This document shows, piece by piece, positions 1 to 9,743 of a DNA stretch of 64,000 bases (positions within the stretch are counted from its first letter, which is position 1; the number at the start of each line of letters is the position of its first letter). The stretch lies in the NCBI RefSeq assembly GCF_003065605.1, contig NZ_CP026952.1:620001-684000 (forward strand), read 5' to 3'. The notes beneath the pieces are model-generated. The model was not told the origin of the DNA. It did no database searches and saw only the letters and a list, made by a program, of their open reading frames with translations. The stretch comes from Aeromicrobium chenweiae (GTDB lineage: Bacteria; Actinomycetota; Actinomycetes; Propionibacteriales; Nocardioidaceae). The position numbers and the translations under genes were made by a program.

Positions 1-106
1 GATCGGCCATCCAGCTAGCGAGCTCGCGCAGCACCTGGCGATCCTGCAGCGCGAAGTCGTGCACGTCGCCCCGCCGATCGTAGAAGTGTGGATCGCGAAC
101 GGTCAC
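1..106 (-). CDS. partial hypothetical protein, N-terminal end only
   Basis: The minus strand is open from a GTG at 106 to the window edge and reads VTVRDPHFYDRRGDVHDFAL, followed by a short helical-looking stretch. Codon use is typical of a high-GC coding frame. There is no strong ribosome binding site; a GGGGAGGGG stretch lies about 25 bases upstream. Only about 35 residues are visible, so no family can be assigned. It could also be a chance open frame. Confidence 0.35.
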   Translation of the reverse strand, partial: MTVRDPHFYDRRGDVHDFALQDRQVLRELASWMAD

Positions 107-406
107 CGAGGTGTACCGCCGACGCTCTGCCCCTCCCCAATCATGGCCAGCCGCGCACGATCAGGATAGCGGTGGAGACGGCCCGTCTGCTCCCGAAACG
201 CGTCGCGGCGACCACTTGGGCCTGCGATGTCGGCCGATGAAAATCCCCCGAGGACGCCGCCTCGACGAGGCGGCGGCCATCCCGTCCGTCCTGGCGCCCG
301 ACCGGCCGGCCGCCAGGCATTGCGCCCTCGGGGACCACGCACCTAGCGTGAAGGGTCACGGGGGGCAATCGGGACGGCCCCGGGCCGCTCCCTCGTGGGG
401 GACACG
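107..406. other. intergenic region, no gene recognised
   Basis: This is a 300-base gap between the truncated minus-strand gene and the VOC gene. Open frames exist on both strands, but they overlap each other, resemble no family I know and look like high-GC shadows. It probably holds the promoters of both flanking genes. I see no clear hairpin or operator. Confidence 0.5.
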
Positions 407-1162
407 ATGGCATCTGACCTCGTCGCACTCTGCTTCGGCGCTCGCGAGCCCTCTGTCCTGGCCGCGTTCTGGTCGGGCCTTCTCGACCGCCGGACCGAGG
501 AGGTGCCGGGAGGCACGGACCTCGTCCCGGACGGCGGTGCCGACCTGAGGATCAGGTTCGTCCCGTTCGACGAGCCGAAGGCGGGTCGCAACCAGACGCA
601 TCTGCACCTCACGAGCACGTCGCCGGAGGACCAGGACGCGATCGTGAGGCGAGCGCTGGCGCTCGGGGGCGGGCACCTCGACGTCGGGCAGCTGCCCGAG
701 GAGGGCCACATCGTCCTGGCGGACCCCGAGGGCAACGAGTTCTGCGTGATCGAGCCGGGCAACAGCTTCCTGGCCGGGACGGCACCGGTCGGGGAGCTGT
801 CGTGTGACGGCTCCCCGGCGGTGGGGAGGTTCTGGAGCGCGGCGTTGGACTGGCCGCTCGTGTGGGACCAGGACGAGGAGACCGCGATCCAGTCCCCGCG
901 AGGCGGGACCAAGATCAGCTGGGGCGGGCCGCCGTACAACGAGAAGCGGGGCTCGAACCGCCTGTTCCTCACCCTGGCCCCGGTCGCCGGCGACGCGCAG
1001 CAGGAGGCCGAACGGCTGGTCCTGCTCGGTGCCGGGCGGGTCGACCGTCCCGTCGGTGGGCTCGGGGGCGTCGCGATGACCGACCCGGGCGGGAACGAGT
1101 TCGTCGTGCTCGAGTCCCGACCCGCCCGTCCGGCACCGCGACCCACCGCGGCCGCCACCTGA
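407..1162 (+). CDS. VOC (glyoxalase-like) family protein, two domains
   Basis: The 251-residue protein is made of two vicinal-oxygen-chelate half-domains. Each ends in the hallmark DPxGNEF motif: DPEGNEFCV near residue 107 and DPGGNEFVV near residue 228. The domains match the Glyoxalase_6-like group of actinobacterial proteins, for which substrates are mostly unknown. I chose ATG 407 because GGGGGAC lies 5 bases upstream; an in-frame GTG at 395 is possible. It stands alone and runs convergently towards the SDR gene. The family is sure; any catalytic role is not. Confidence 0.85.
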   Translation: MASDLVALCFGAREPSVLAAFWSGLLDRRTEEVPGGTDLVPDGGADLRIRFVPFDEPKAGRNQTHLHLTSTSPEDQDAIVRRALALGGGHLDVGQLPEEGHIVLADPEGNEFCVIEPGNSFLAGTAPVGELSCDGSPAVGRFWSAALDWPLVWDQDEETAIQSPRGGTKISWGGPPYNEKRGSNRLFLTLAPVAGDAQQEAERLVLLGAGRVDRPVGGLGGVAMTDPGGNEFVVLESRPARPAPRPTAAAT

Positions 1163-1172
1163 CCCGGCGACA

Positions 1173-1925
1173 TCAGTTCATGAACATTCCCCCGTCGACG
1201 TTGAGGGTCTGCCCCGTGATGAAGTCAGCGCCCGGCGACGCGAGGAAGAAGACCGGCTCCACCAGGTCGGCTGCGTGCTGGTCGCGGCGCAGGGCTCGGC
1301 CCTCGCGCTGCGACCGGATCAGCTCCGGTGAGAAGTTCTCGACGACCGGGCCGGTCAGCGTCAGCCCTGGCGTCAGGAGGTTGACGGTGATGTTGTCCGC
1401 GCCGACCTCTCGGGCCAGGCTGCGGGTGAACCCCACCAGGGCGGCCTTCGCCGAGACGTAGTGCACCTGACCCGCGACGCCCGGGAACATCGAGGCGGAG
1501 CCGAAGTTGATCACGCGACCCCACCCCCTGTCACGCATCAGCGGCAGGATCGCGCTCGTCACGAGGAAGTAGCCGGTCAGGTTGACGTCGATGACGCGGC
1601 GCCAGCGGTCGGGTGTCAGGTCCTCCCACGGATCGAACGGGAAGAACCCGGCGACGTTGGCCAGGACGTCGACCCCACCCTGGTCCGCCGCCAGTCCGGC
1701 GAGCGCGGCGACGTCCTGCTCGTCCGAGATGTCGACGGCGAGCGTGACGAGCCGCTCGGCCTGTCCTTCGCGCTCCGCGAGTGCTGCGAGGGCCTCGGAG
1801 GAGACGTCCGTCGCGATGACGGTGTCGCCGTTGGCCAGGAAGCGGGTGACGAGCTCGGCGCCCACGCCTCCCGCTGCGCCCGTGATGACGATGGTCCGTC
1901 CGGTGTCGTGCTGTGTGGTGCTCAT
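1173..1925 (-). CDS. SDR family NAD(P)-dependent oxidoreductase
   Basis: This is a classical 250-residue short-chain dehydrogenase. It has the cofactor-binding glycine motif TGAAGGVG (15-22), NVAG (90-93), the catalytic Ser143 and the YxxxK pair Tyr156/Lys160, and it ends in the usual GGMFMN-like tail. An AAGGAG ribosome site sits 5 bases before ATG 1925. It lies 29 bases behind the old yellow enzyme gene on the same strand, so the two likely form an operon under the divergent MarR regulator. The substrate is probably a small carbonyl compound; FabG-like fatty-acid reduction is less likely given the neighbours. Confidence 0.9.
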   Translation of the reverse strand: MSTTQHDTGRTIVITGAAGGVGAELVTRFLANGDTVIATDVSSEALAALAEREGQAERLVTLAVDISDEQDVAALAGLAADQGGVDVLANVAGFFPFDPWEDLTPDRWRRVIDVNLTGYFLVTSAILPLMRDRGWGRVINFGSASMFPGVAGQVHYVSAKAALVGFTRSLAREVGADNITVNLLTPGLTLTGPVVENFSPELIRSQREGRALRRDQHAADLVEPVFFLASPGADFITGQTLNVDGGMFMN

Positions 1926-1954
1926 GGTGATCTCCTTGTGTCGGTGTTCAGGTG

Positions 1955-3025
1955 TCAGCTGGTGTGCTGGAGCGTCGGGTAGTCCGTGTAGCCCTCGTCG
2001 CCACCGCCGTAGGCCTTGGTCATGTCCGGGGCGTTGAACGGCCCCCCGGCCGCGAGCCGGGCCGGAAGGTCCGGGTTGGCCAGGAAGAGGGCGCCGAAGG
2101 ACAGCAGGTCGGCCGAGCCGTCCTCGATCAGGCGGAGCTGGTCGGGACCGGTGCTCGACCCGGGGGTCGAGGGGTTCAGCATGAACGCGCCGCTCCAGGC
2201 GGCCCGCAGCTGCTTGGTCAGCTGGGGGAGGCCGGTCTCGAGGACGTGCAGGTACGCCAGGCCGAGGCGGTCCAGCGCCTCCGTGACGTACAGGTAGGTG
2301 CCCTCGGCGTCGTCCTCGGCGATGTCGTTCATGCCGTTCCCGGGGGAGAGCCGCACCGCGGTGCGGTCGGCGCCGATCGCCTCCGCCACCGCGGAGCTGA
2401 GATCGACGATCAGGCGGGCCCGGTTCTCCCGGGAGCCACCCCACTGGTCGCCGCGCTGGTTCGCGTTGGTGGACAGGAACTGGTGCAGGAGGTAGCCGTT
2501 GGCGCCGTGCAGCTCGACGCCGTCGAATCCGGCCTCGATCGCGTGACGTGCGGCGGAGACGAAGTCGTCGATCGTCGTCAGGATCTCCTCGTGGGTCAGG
2601 GGCTCGGGCTGCACCATCTGCTGCAGGCCGCCGGGCGTGAAGATCTGCGCGTCTGCGCGCACGGACGACGGCCCGACCGGGGTGAGGTCGTCGGCGTAGT
2701 TGTCGGGGTGCCCGACCCGGCCGGTGTGCATGAGCTGGGCGAAGATCCGCCCGCCGCGCTCGTGCACGGCGTCCGTCACGGCCCGCCAGGCCGCGACCTG
2801 CTCGGGATCGTGCAGGCCCGGGGTGCTCGGGTAGCCCTGGCCGATCACGGAGGGCTGGATGCCCTCGGTGATGATGAGGCCCGCCGAGGCGCGCTGCGCG
2901 TAGTACGTCGCGGTGAGCTCGGTGGGGCGGCCGTCGGCCGCGCGGCTGCGCGTCATGGGCGCCATGACGATGCGGTTGGGCAGGGTGTGCCGGCCGATGG
3001 TGATGGGGTCGAATGCGGTGGTCAT
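1955..3025 (-). CDS. alkene reductase (old yellow enzyme family, NemA-like)
   Basis: This 356-residue FMN-dependent ene-reductase of the TIM-barrel OYE family reduces activated C=C bonds such as enones and nitro-compounds using NAD(P)H. The substrate-binding pair His173/Asn176 lies in ELHGANGYLLHQFL, and the N-terminal LPNRIVMAPMTRSRA and the NQRGDQWGGSRENRAR segments are typical. Length matches the family (about 360). It is the first gene of a two-gene operon with the SDR and is divergent from marR across a shared palindrome. That arrangement suggests induction by an electrophile, as with other MarR- or TetR-controlled OYEs. Confidence 0.92.
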   Translation of the reverse strand: MTTAFDPITIGRHTLPNRIVMAPMTRSRAADGRPTELTATYYAQRASAGLIITEGIQPSVIGQGYPSTPGLHDPEQVAAWRAVTDAVHERGGRIFAQLMHTGRVGHPDNYADDLTPVGPSSVRADAQIFTPGGLQQMVQPEPLTHEEILTTIDDFVSAARHAIEAGFDGVELHGANGYLLHQFLSTNANQRGDQWGGSRENRARLIVDLSSAVAEAIGADRTAVRLSPGNGMNDIAEDDAEGTYLYVTEALDRLGLAYLHVLETGLPQLTKQLRAAWSGAFMLNPSTPGSSTGPDQLRLIEDGSADLLSFGALFLANPDLPARLAAGGPFNAPDMTKAYGGGDEGYTDYPTLQHTS

Positions 3026-3052
3026 GTGAGCTCCTGGGAGTCGACGGGGGAT

Positions 3053-3072
3053 TTACCTGTTCGAACAGGTAA
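3053..3072. promoter_or_regulatory. 20-bp perfect palindrome, probable MarR operator
   Basis: TTACCTGTTCGAACAGGTAA is a perfect inverted repeat lying between the OYE start (3025) and the marR start (3109). The position fits a shared operator through which the MarR protein represses both divergent transcripts. The assignment to this regulator is inferred from position. Confidence 0.75.
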
Positions 3073-3108
3073 TTACCGAGATCTATTCCGCAGCGGTACG
3101 TTGACCCC

Positions 3109-3597
3109 GTGACCGAGCGCCCAGTTCCCGACGTGACCCAGCCGGCCGGAGCCGCCGACGGGCCCGTGAGCCACGCGATATTCCGGGTCGCCCGGCTCCA
3201 CAAGCTGCTGGCCGGACAGCTCCTGCGCGAGACGGGGCTCTACCCGAACCAGGAGCAGGTCATGATGCGGCTGTGGGACGCAGGACCGCAGCGCCAGGTC
3301 GACCTGATCCGGATGACGGACTCCGACGCCGCCACCATGACCCGCACCGTCCAGCGACTGCAGAAGGCGGGATTCGTCGAGGTGGCTCGCAGCACCCAGG
3401 ACCGCCGCGTGGTGATGGTCCAGGCCTCCGAGTCGAGCCACGAGCTGCGTCCGAAGGTGGAGCGCATGTGGAAGCGTCTGGAGGCCGTCACGGTCGACGG
3501 TCTCGCACCCGACGAGCGCGAGGAGATCCTTCGGGGTCTCGAGGCGTTGGAGGACAACCTGCTCCGCGCCGCCGATCTGCCCGATCTGCCGTCCTGA
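3109..3597 (+). CDS. MarR family transcriptional regulator
   Basis: A 162-residue winged-helix protein of the MarR type. The recognition region QVDLIRMTDSDAATMTRTVQ and the wing with DRR (RSTQDRRVVMVQAS) are both present, with helical dimerisation ends. The GTG start at 3109 gives the full family length. It probably binds the 20-bp palindrome 37 bases upstream and represses itself and the divergent OYE-SDR operon. No redox cysteine is visible, so ligand binding is more likely than thiol oxidation. Confidence 0.9.
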   Translation: MTERPVPDVTQPAGAADGPVSHAIFRVARLHKLLAGQLLRETGLYPNQEQVMMRLWDAGPQRQVDLIRMTDSDAATMTRTVQRLQKAGFVEVARSTQDRRVVMVQASESSHELRPKVERMWKRLEAVTVDGLAPDEREEILRGLEALEDNLLRAADLPDLPS

Positions 3598-3677
3598 GCC
3601 GGATCCGCCGCGCCCCTGCCGTGACGGCCCAAGAAGTGCGAGGATCGGGTCATCACCTCACCGCACCAGGAGGAGCC

Positions 3678-4028
3678 GTGTCCACACATCAGGACGGCAT
3701 CGTGCCGTCGGTCGCCCCGTCCGGAGAGGGATGTGTCGAGTGCGGATCCCTGGGTGGCTGGTGGTTCCACCTGCGACGGTGCGCGGAGTGCGGTCACGTC
3801 GGCTGCTGCGACAGCTCGCCCGGACAGCACGCCTCGGCCCACTACCGGGAGACCGGCCACCCCGTGATGCAGTCGTTCGAGCCGGGGGAGAGCTGGTTCT
3901 GGGACTTCCGCACGGAGGACGTGTTCACCGGTGTGGAGCTCGCCGCACCGACCAGCCATCCCGTCGACCAGCCCGTTCCGGGACCGGCCGGGTCCGTGCC
4001 GCCGGACTGGCAGTCGCAGCTGCACTGA
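3678..4028 (+). CDS. UBP-type zinc finger protein
   Basis: The 116-residue protein is almost entirely one ZnF-UBP domain. The metal ligands C19, C22, C35, C38, C43/C44, H51, H55 and H61 occur in the order of that fold, around GGWWFHLRRCAECGH. An AGGAGGAGCC ribosome site supports the GTG start at 3678. In eukaryotes the fold binds the free C-terminal GG of ubiquitin. In bacteria such small proteins are common but their ligand is unknown. It sits 7 bases before the UvrA-like gene and is probably co-transcribed with it. Confidence 0.85.
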   Translation: MSTHQDGIVPSVAPSGEGCVECGSLGGWWFHLRRCAECGHVGCCDSSPGQHASAHYRETGHPVMQSFEPGESWFWDFRTEDVFTGVELAAPTSHPVDQPVPGPAGSVPPDWQSQLH

Positions 4029-4035
4029 CCAGGCG

Positions 4036-6386
<2,351 letters not shown>

Positions 6387-6414
<28 letters not shown>

Positions 6415-7355
6415 CGATCGGCGAGGGTCGCGAAGGCGGCGGCGAGCTCGGGAGGTCCGACCACCTCGATCTCCGCGTCGTAGCGGCCCAGCATCGCTGC
6501 GAGCCCCACCCACGACCAGGCGCCCTGGACGAGGCGGCAGCGATCCGGTCCCCACGGCTCCACGACGCCGTCATGGGCGTACGCCGACACGGTCGCGGCG
6601 GGCAGGTCGATGATGACCTCGCCCCGGCACGGCCAGTCGGTGGTCGTGCCGTCGGATCCGCGGAACCGACCGTTGACGAAGGCGGCCAGGTCGCCGCCGG
6701 GCACCTCGCGCGGCTCGAACCGCGGACCGTTCGGCGTCCGCGGGGAGATGCGGTCGACACGGTACGTCCGCCAGTCCTCGCGCTCGAGGTCCCAGCCCAC
6801 CAGGTACCACCGGCCGCTGCGGGCGACCAGGTGAAGGGGCTCGGCCCGTCGAGGTCCGCGGCCCTGGGCGCCGGACGGCGAGGCGTAGTCGAACCGGAGC
6901 ACCTCCCGCCTGCGGATCGCGGTGCTCAGCTCGGCCAGCAGGCCGGTGTCGACGGGGGGCGTCGTCGACCCGCCGACGGCGGTGACCTCGACGGCGTCGA
7001 TGCGATGGCGCAGGCGCGCCGGCATGACCTGCCGGACCGTGGTGAGGGCGCGGGTGGCGGCCTCCTCGATGCCCGCCCCGGAGGTCGTGGCCAGCTGCAG
7101 GGCGACCGCGAGGGCGACGGCCTGGTCGTCGTCGAACAGCAGCGGCGGCAGCTCGGTGCCGGCATCCAGCCGGTAGCCGCCGTCAGGTCCCTTGAAGGCC
7201 GCGACCGGATAGCCGAGCTCGCGCAGCCTGTCGACGTCTCGCCGGACGGTGCGAGGACTCACGTCGAGCCGTTCGGCGAGCAGCGCACCGGGCCAGTCGC
7301 GGCGTGCCTGCAGCAGGGACAGCAGCGACAGCAGCCGGGAAGAGGTCGTCGTCAT
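6387..7355 (-). CDS. YafY-type transcriptional regulator (HTH + WYL)
   Basis: A 322-residue regulator with an N-terminal HTH_11 helix-turn-helix (SRLLSLLSLLQARRDWPG through SPRTVRRDVDRLRELGYPV) and a WYL ligand-binding domain containing RWYLVGWDLEREDWRTYRVDR. ATG 7355 gives the standard MTTTSSRLLSLLS start; a longer frame upstream adds an implausible 24 residues. It is divergent from the DUF1761 gene 90 bases away, which it probably controls. WYL proteins in this group act as repressors or activators with mostly unknown effectors. Confidence 0.9.
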
Positions 7356-7444
7356 CCGTCCAGTGTGACCGTAGAAGCGGACACATCCTGTCCTGTTCTG
7401 CTGCGAGGCTGCGGGAACCAACCACACAGAACCTGGAGAATCGC

Positions 7445-7861
7445 ATGTTCGACGTCATCCCCGAGATCAACTGGCTCGCCGTCCTGCTGTCCACCCTCGC
7501 CCTCGCTGTGCTCGGCGGGCTCTACTTCGGCGCCCTCGTGCCCAAGCAGTACGTCGCCGTGCTGGGACGCCAGGACCTGCCCGCCCCTGAGCCAGATGCC
7601 CTGACGTACGGGGGGCCCGTCGCCTGCATGCTGGTGGTCGTGCTCACCGACGCGGTGCTCATGGCCGCCCTCGACGTGCAGACGATGGGCGACGCCCTCA
7701 CGTTCGGAGCGCTCGTGGGGGTGGGCTACCTGGTCTCGATGACGTTCAACATCGCCATCAACCCCAGCTTCCCGCGTCCCCTCGCGTACGGGCTGCTGAA
7801 CACCCCGTACTTCCTCGGTGGAAGCCTCGTCGCCTGCGCGATCCTGCAGCTGATGGGGTGA
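7445..7861 (+). CDS. DUF1761 family membrane protein
   Basis: The 138-residue protein has four predicted membrane segments (about 8-28, 55-75, 85-110 and 118-137). The MTFNIAINPSF and LAYGLLNTPYFLGG region is typical of DUF1761. Start ATG 7445 follows a CTGGAGAATCGC ribosome site. Its function is unknown. Its position divergent from a WYL/YafY regulator suggests it is that regulator's target. It ends 4 bases before the convergent fdhD gene, with no obvious terminator between. Confidence 0.85.
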   Translation: MFDVIPEINWLAVLLSTLALAVLGGLYFGALVPKQYVAVLGRQDLPAPEPDALTYGGPVACMLVVVLTDAVLMAALDVQTMGDALTFGALVGVGYLVSMTFNIAINPSFPRPLAYGLLNTPYFLGGSLVACAILQLMG

Positions 7862-7864
7862 CGG

Positions 7865-8695
7865 TCACTCGGTGATGCGGTGGGCTCCCGCGTACGCGTT
7901 GAAGGCGCCACCTCGACTGAACCCGACGAGCGTCATGCCGGCGACCTCGGCGTGCTCGACGGCGAGCGAGGACGGCGCCGACACCGCGGCGAGGACGGGG
8001 ATGCCGGCCATGTGGGCCTTCTGCACGAGCTCGAACGAGGCCCGGCCGGAGACCTGCAGGGTCGTTCCTGCCAAGGGCAGGCGTCCCTCGCGCAGGGCCC
8101 ACCCCACGACCTTGTCGACCGCGTTGTGCCGACCGACGTCCTCGCGCAAGCACAGCAGCTTGCCCGCGGCGTCGAACAGCCCTGCGGCGTGGACGCCGCC
8201 GGTGCGGTCGAACACCTTTTGGTGCTCTCGCAGGCGGTCCGGAAGTGAGCCGATGAGGGTGGCGGACCACGTGCGATCGTCGTTCGAGTGGCCGAAGTGG
8301 GCGGCCTTCTCGACCGCCTCGATGGACGCCGTGCCACAGATGCCGCACGAGCTCGACGTGTAGACGTGGCGCTCGAGCGACAGGTCCGGCGGGGCGGTCT
8401 CGGGGCTCAGCTGGGCGTCCACGACGTTGAACGTCTGCAGGCCGTTCTCGTCGGTGCCGGCGCAGAACCGGAGCGACACGAGCTGCTCGGCGGACCAGAT
8501 GACGCCTTCGGAGACCAGGAAGCCCGCGACGAGGTCGAAGTCGTCGCCGGGCGAGCGCATCGTCACGGAGAACGATCGTCCGTTGACGCGGATCTCGAGC
8601 GGCTCCTCGACGGCGAGCGTGTCCTCGCGCTCGACCGTCGTCCCCGCGGGGTCGAAGCGGGTGACGCGCGTGCGACGGGTGAGACGACCGGCCAT
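7865..8695 (-). CDS. fdhD: formate dehydrogenase accessory sulfurtransferase FdhD
   Basis: This 276-residue FdhD carries sulfur from a cysteine desulfurase to the molybdenum cofactor of formate dehydrogenase. The sulfur-carrying loop is SSSCGICG with Cys117 and Cys120, equivalent to the essential Cys121/Cys124 of the E. coli protein. Other conserved parts are the N-terminal EEPLEIRVNG, the CLREDVGRHNAVDKVVG cofactor segment and the SGRASFELVQKA segment. No formate dehydrogenase gene is in this window, so its client lies elsewhere. Confidence 0.95.
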   Translation of the reverse strand: MAGRLTRRTRVTRFDPAGTTVEREDTLAVEEPLEIRVNGRSFSVTMRSPGDDFDLVAGFLVSEGVIWSAEQLVSLRFCAGTDENGLQTFNVVDAQLSPETAPPDLSLERHVYTSSSCGICGTASIEAVEKAAHFGHSNDDRTWSATLIGSLPDRLREHQKVFDRTGGVHAAGLFDAAGKLLCLREDVGRHNAVDKVVGWALREGRLPLAGTTLQVSGRASFELVQKAHMAGIPVLAAVSAPSSLAVEHAEVAGMTLVGFSRGGAFNAYAGAHRITE

Positions 8696-8781
8696 GCGTG
8701 AACTGTACGTCGACCGGCCTGATCAGCGCTCGTCGAGCGCGGCCGCGCAGCCGGTGGGGACGGCTGACGGCGGGTGGGGGA

Positions 8782-8798
8782 CAGCTCTCGTGAGTCGA
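8782..8798 (+). repeat. 17-bp direct repeat, copy 1
   Basis: CAGCTCTCGTGAGTCGA recurs with one mismatch at 9627-9643. The two copies sit on either side of the peptidase E gene. Each has a TCACGA partner a short way downstream, so each can fold into a hairpin. Confidence 0.6.
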
Positions 8799-8829
8799 CG
8801 TGGCTGTGCCTGCGCGCACGTCACGAGAG
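8785..8829. terminator. inverted repeat at the 3' end of the peptidase E gene
   Basis: CTCTCGTGA (8785-8793) and TCACGAGAG (8821-8829) form a perfect 9-bp stem with a 27-base loop. The right arm covers the stop codon of the minus-strand peptidase gene. It may be a factor-independent terminator without a U tract, or part of an intergenic repeat. Confidence 0.4.
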
Positions 8830-9528
8830 CATGCGTAGCGGGATCTCGATCTCGACCGCGCGGTCCGTGCCGTCGCGCTCGACTCGGAAGGCGTGTCGTC
8901 CGGTGCGTTCGGCCACCGCCTCGACGAGCTTGCCGTCCCGAAACAGGAGGCCGGCATAGTCGTCGACTGCGTACCCGGCACCGAGCGTCCCGTCGGCCAC
9001 CCAGTCCATGTACTGTCCGCGCCGGCCTGGCTCGCCGAGGTAGTGGGGGCATGACGTCGCACTGATGAAGCCGAGTCCGTCGGTCAAGGGGGCCAGCGGT
9101 CCGAACGAGTCCGTGGAGGAACCCTCGAACCAACAGTTCATGCCCGCGCTGATCCCCGCGAGTATCACCCCTTGTGCCGCGGCCTCCACCAGAAGATCGG
9201 GCAGACCGTGCAGGCGCCACACCGCGAGCAGATTCGCGGTCGACCCTCCACCGACATACACGACGTCCTGATCCAGAAGCATCGTCGGATCGCTGTAGCC
9301 CCATGGGTCGTGACAGAACAACGAGAGCACCGATGTCTCGGCGCGGCCGGCGAACGAGGTTTCGAACTGCTGGCTGTACGTATCCGCATCACCGCTCGCC
9401 GTGGGGACGAAACAGACGCGCGGACGGTTCTTGCCCGTCAGCTCGAGCAGGAAGTCGTCGAGAGCCGAGGTCCCGTCATCCGACATCGAGAAGCCGCCGC
9501 CACCGAGCGTGAGGATTGTGCCGAGCAT
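8821..9528 (-). CDS. peptidase E family protein (S51, Ser-type)
   Basis: The 235-residue protein belongs to the S51 dipeptidase E / cyanophycinase-like class I glutamine amidotransferase fold. The nucleophile elbow is GISAGMNCWF with Ser127, preceded by the YVGGGSTANLLAVW segment, and a His follows in SCPHYLGEPGR. Length fits peptidase E, which hydrolyses Asp-X dipeptides. It stands alone and is flanked by two copies of a 17-bp repeat. The exact substrate is an inference from the family. Confidence 0.87.
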   Translation of the reverse strand: MLGTILTLGGGGFSMSDDGTSALDDFLLELTGKNRPRVCFVPTASGDADTYSQQFETSFAGRAETSVLSLFCHDPWGYSDPTMLLDQDVVYVGGGSTANLLAVWRLHGLPDLLVEAAAQGVILAGISAGMNCWFEGSSTDSFGPLAPLTDGLGFISATSCPHYLGEPGRRGQYMDWVADGTLGAGYAVDDYAGLLFRDGKLVEAVAERTGRHAFRVERDGTDRAVEIEIPLRMLS

Positions 9529-9626
9529 GGGCGGACCCTAGCAGCGAGGCGCCCCGGTCAGCTGCTTGAGCGCTGGCCCGCTCCGCGAGCGCGGTGATCG
9601 ATCGGGACGAACGGCCGTGCGGTGGT

Positions 9627-9643
9627 CAGTTCTCGTGAGTCGA
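9627..9643 (+). repeat. 17-bp direct repeat, copy 2
   Basis: CAGTTCTCGTGAGTCGA matches 8782-8798 at 16 of 17 bases. TCGTGA (9633-9638) can pair with TCACGA (9649-9654). An AT-rich TGATAT/ATATCA dyad follows at 9667-9686. The 215-base gap from 9529 to 9743 otherwise holds only the promoter of the next gene. Confidence 0.55.
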
Positions 9644-9708
9644 TCATGTCACGACGGTCGGACACGTGATATTTCCTGTTATATCAACGAAAAAGTCTTG
9701 ATGAAGTC

Positions 9709-9737
9709 TTGTGGTCGAACACGTGTTCGAGTAGTCT
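9709..9737 (+). promoter_or_regulatory. core promoter with embedded LexA (SOS) box
   Basis: TTGTGG (9709-9714) and TAGTCT (9732-9737) are separated by 17 bases. Bases 9715-9730 of that spacer are the perfect palindrome TCGAACACGTGTTCGA. This matches the actinobacterial SOS box TCGAAC-N4-GTTCGA exactly. The -10 box ends 6 bases before the ATG at 9744, so the mRNA is probably leaderless. LexA bound here would block RNA polymerase directly. Confidence 0.85.
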
Positions 9738-9743
9738 GGAGAC

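Noticed and set aside
3053-3072. LexA (SOS) box in the marR intergenic palindrome
   Set aside because: It contains GTTCGAAC but not the TCGAAC-N4-GTTCGA order of the actinobacterial SOS box; the MarR operator reading fits better.
1173-3203. 676-codon minus-strand frame joining the SDR to upstream sequence as a fusion protein
   Set aside because: Only its last 250 codons read as SDR; the rest is a shadow of the old yellow enzyme gene in another frame. AAGGAG before ATG 1925 marks the real start.
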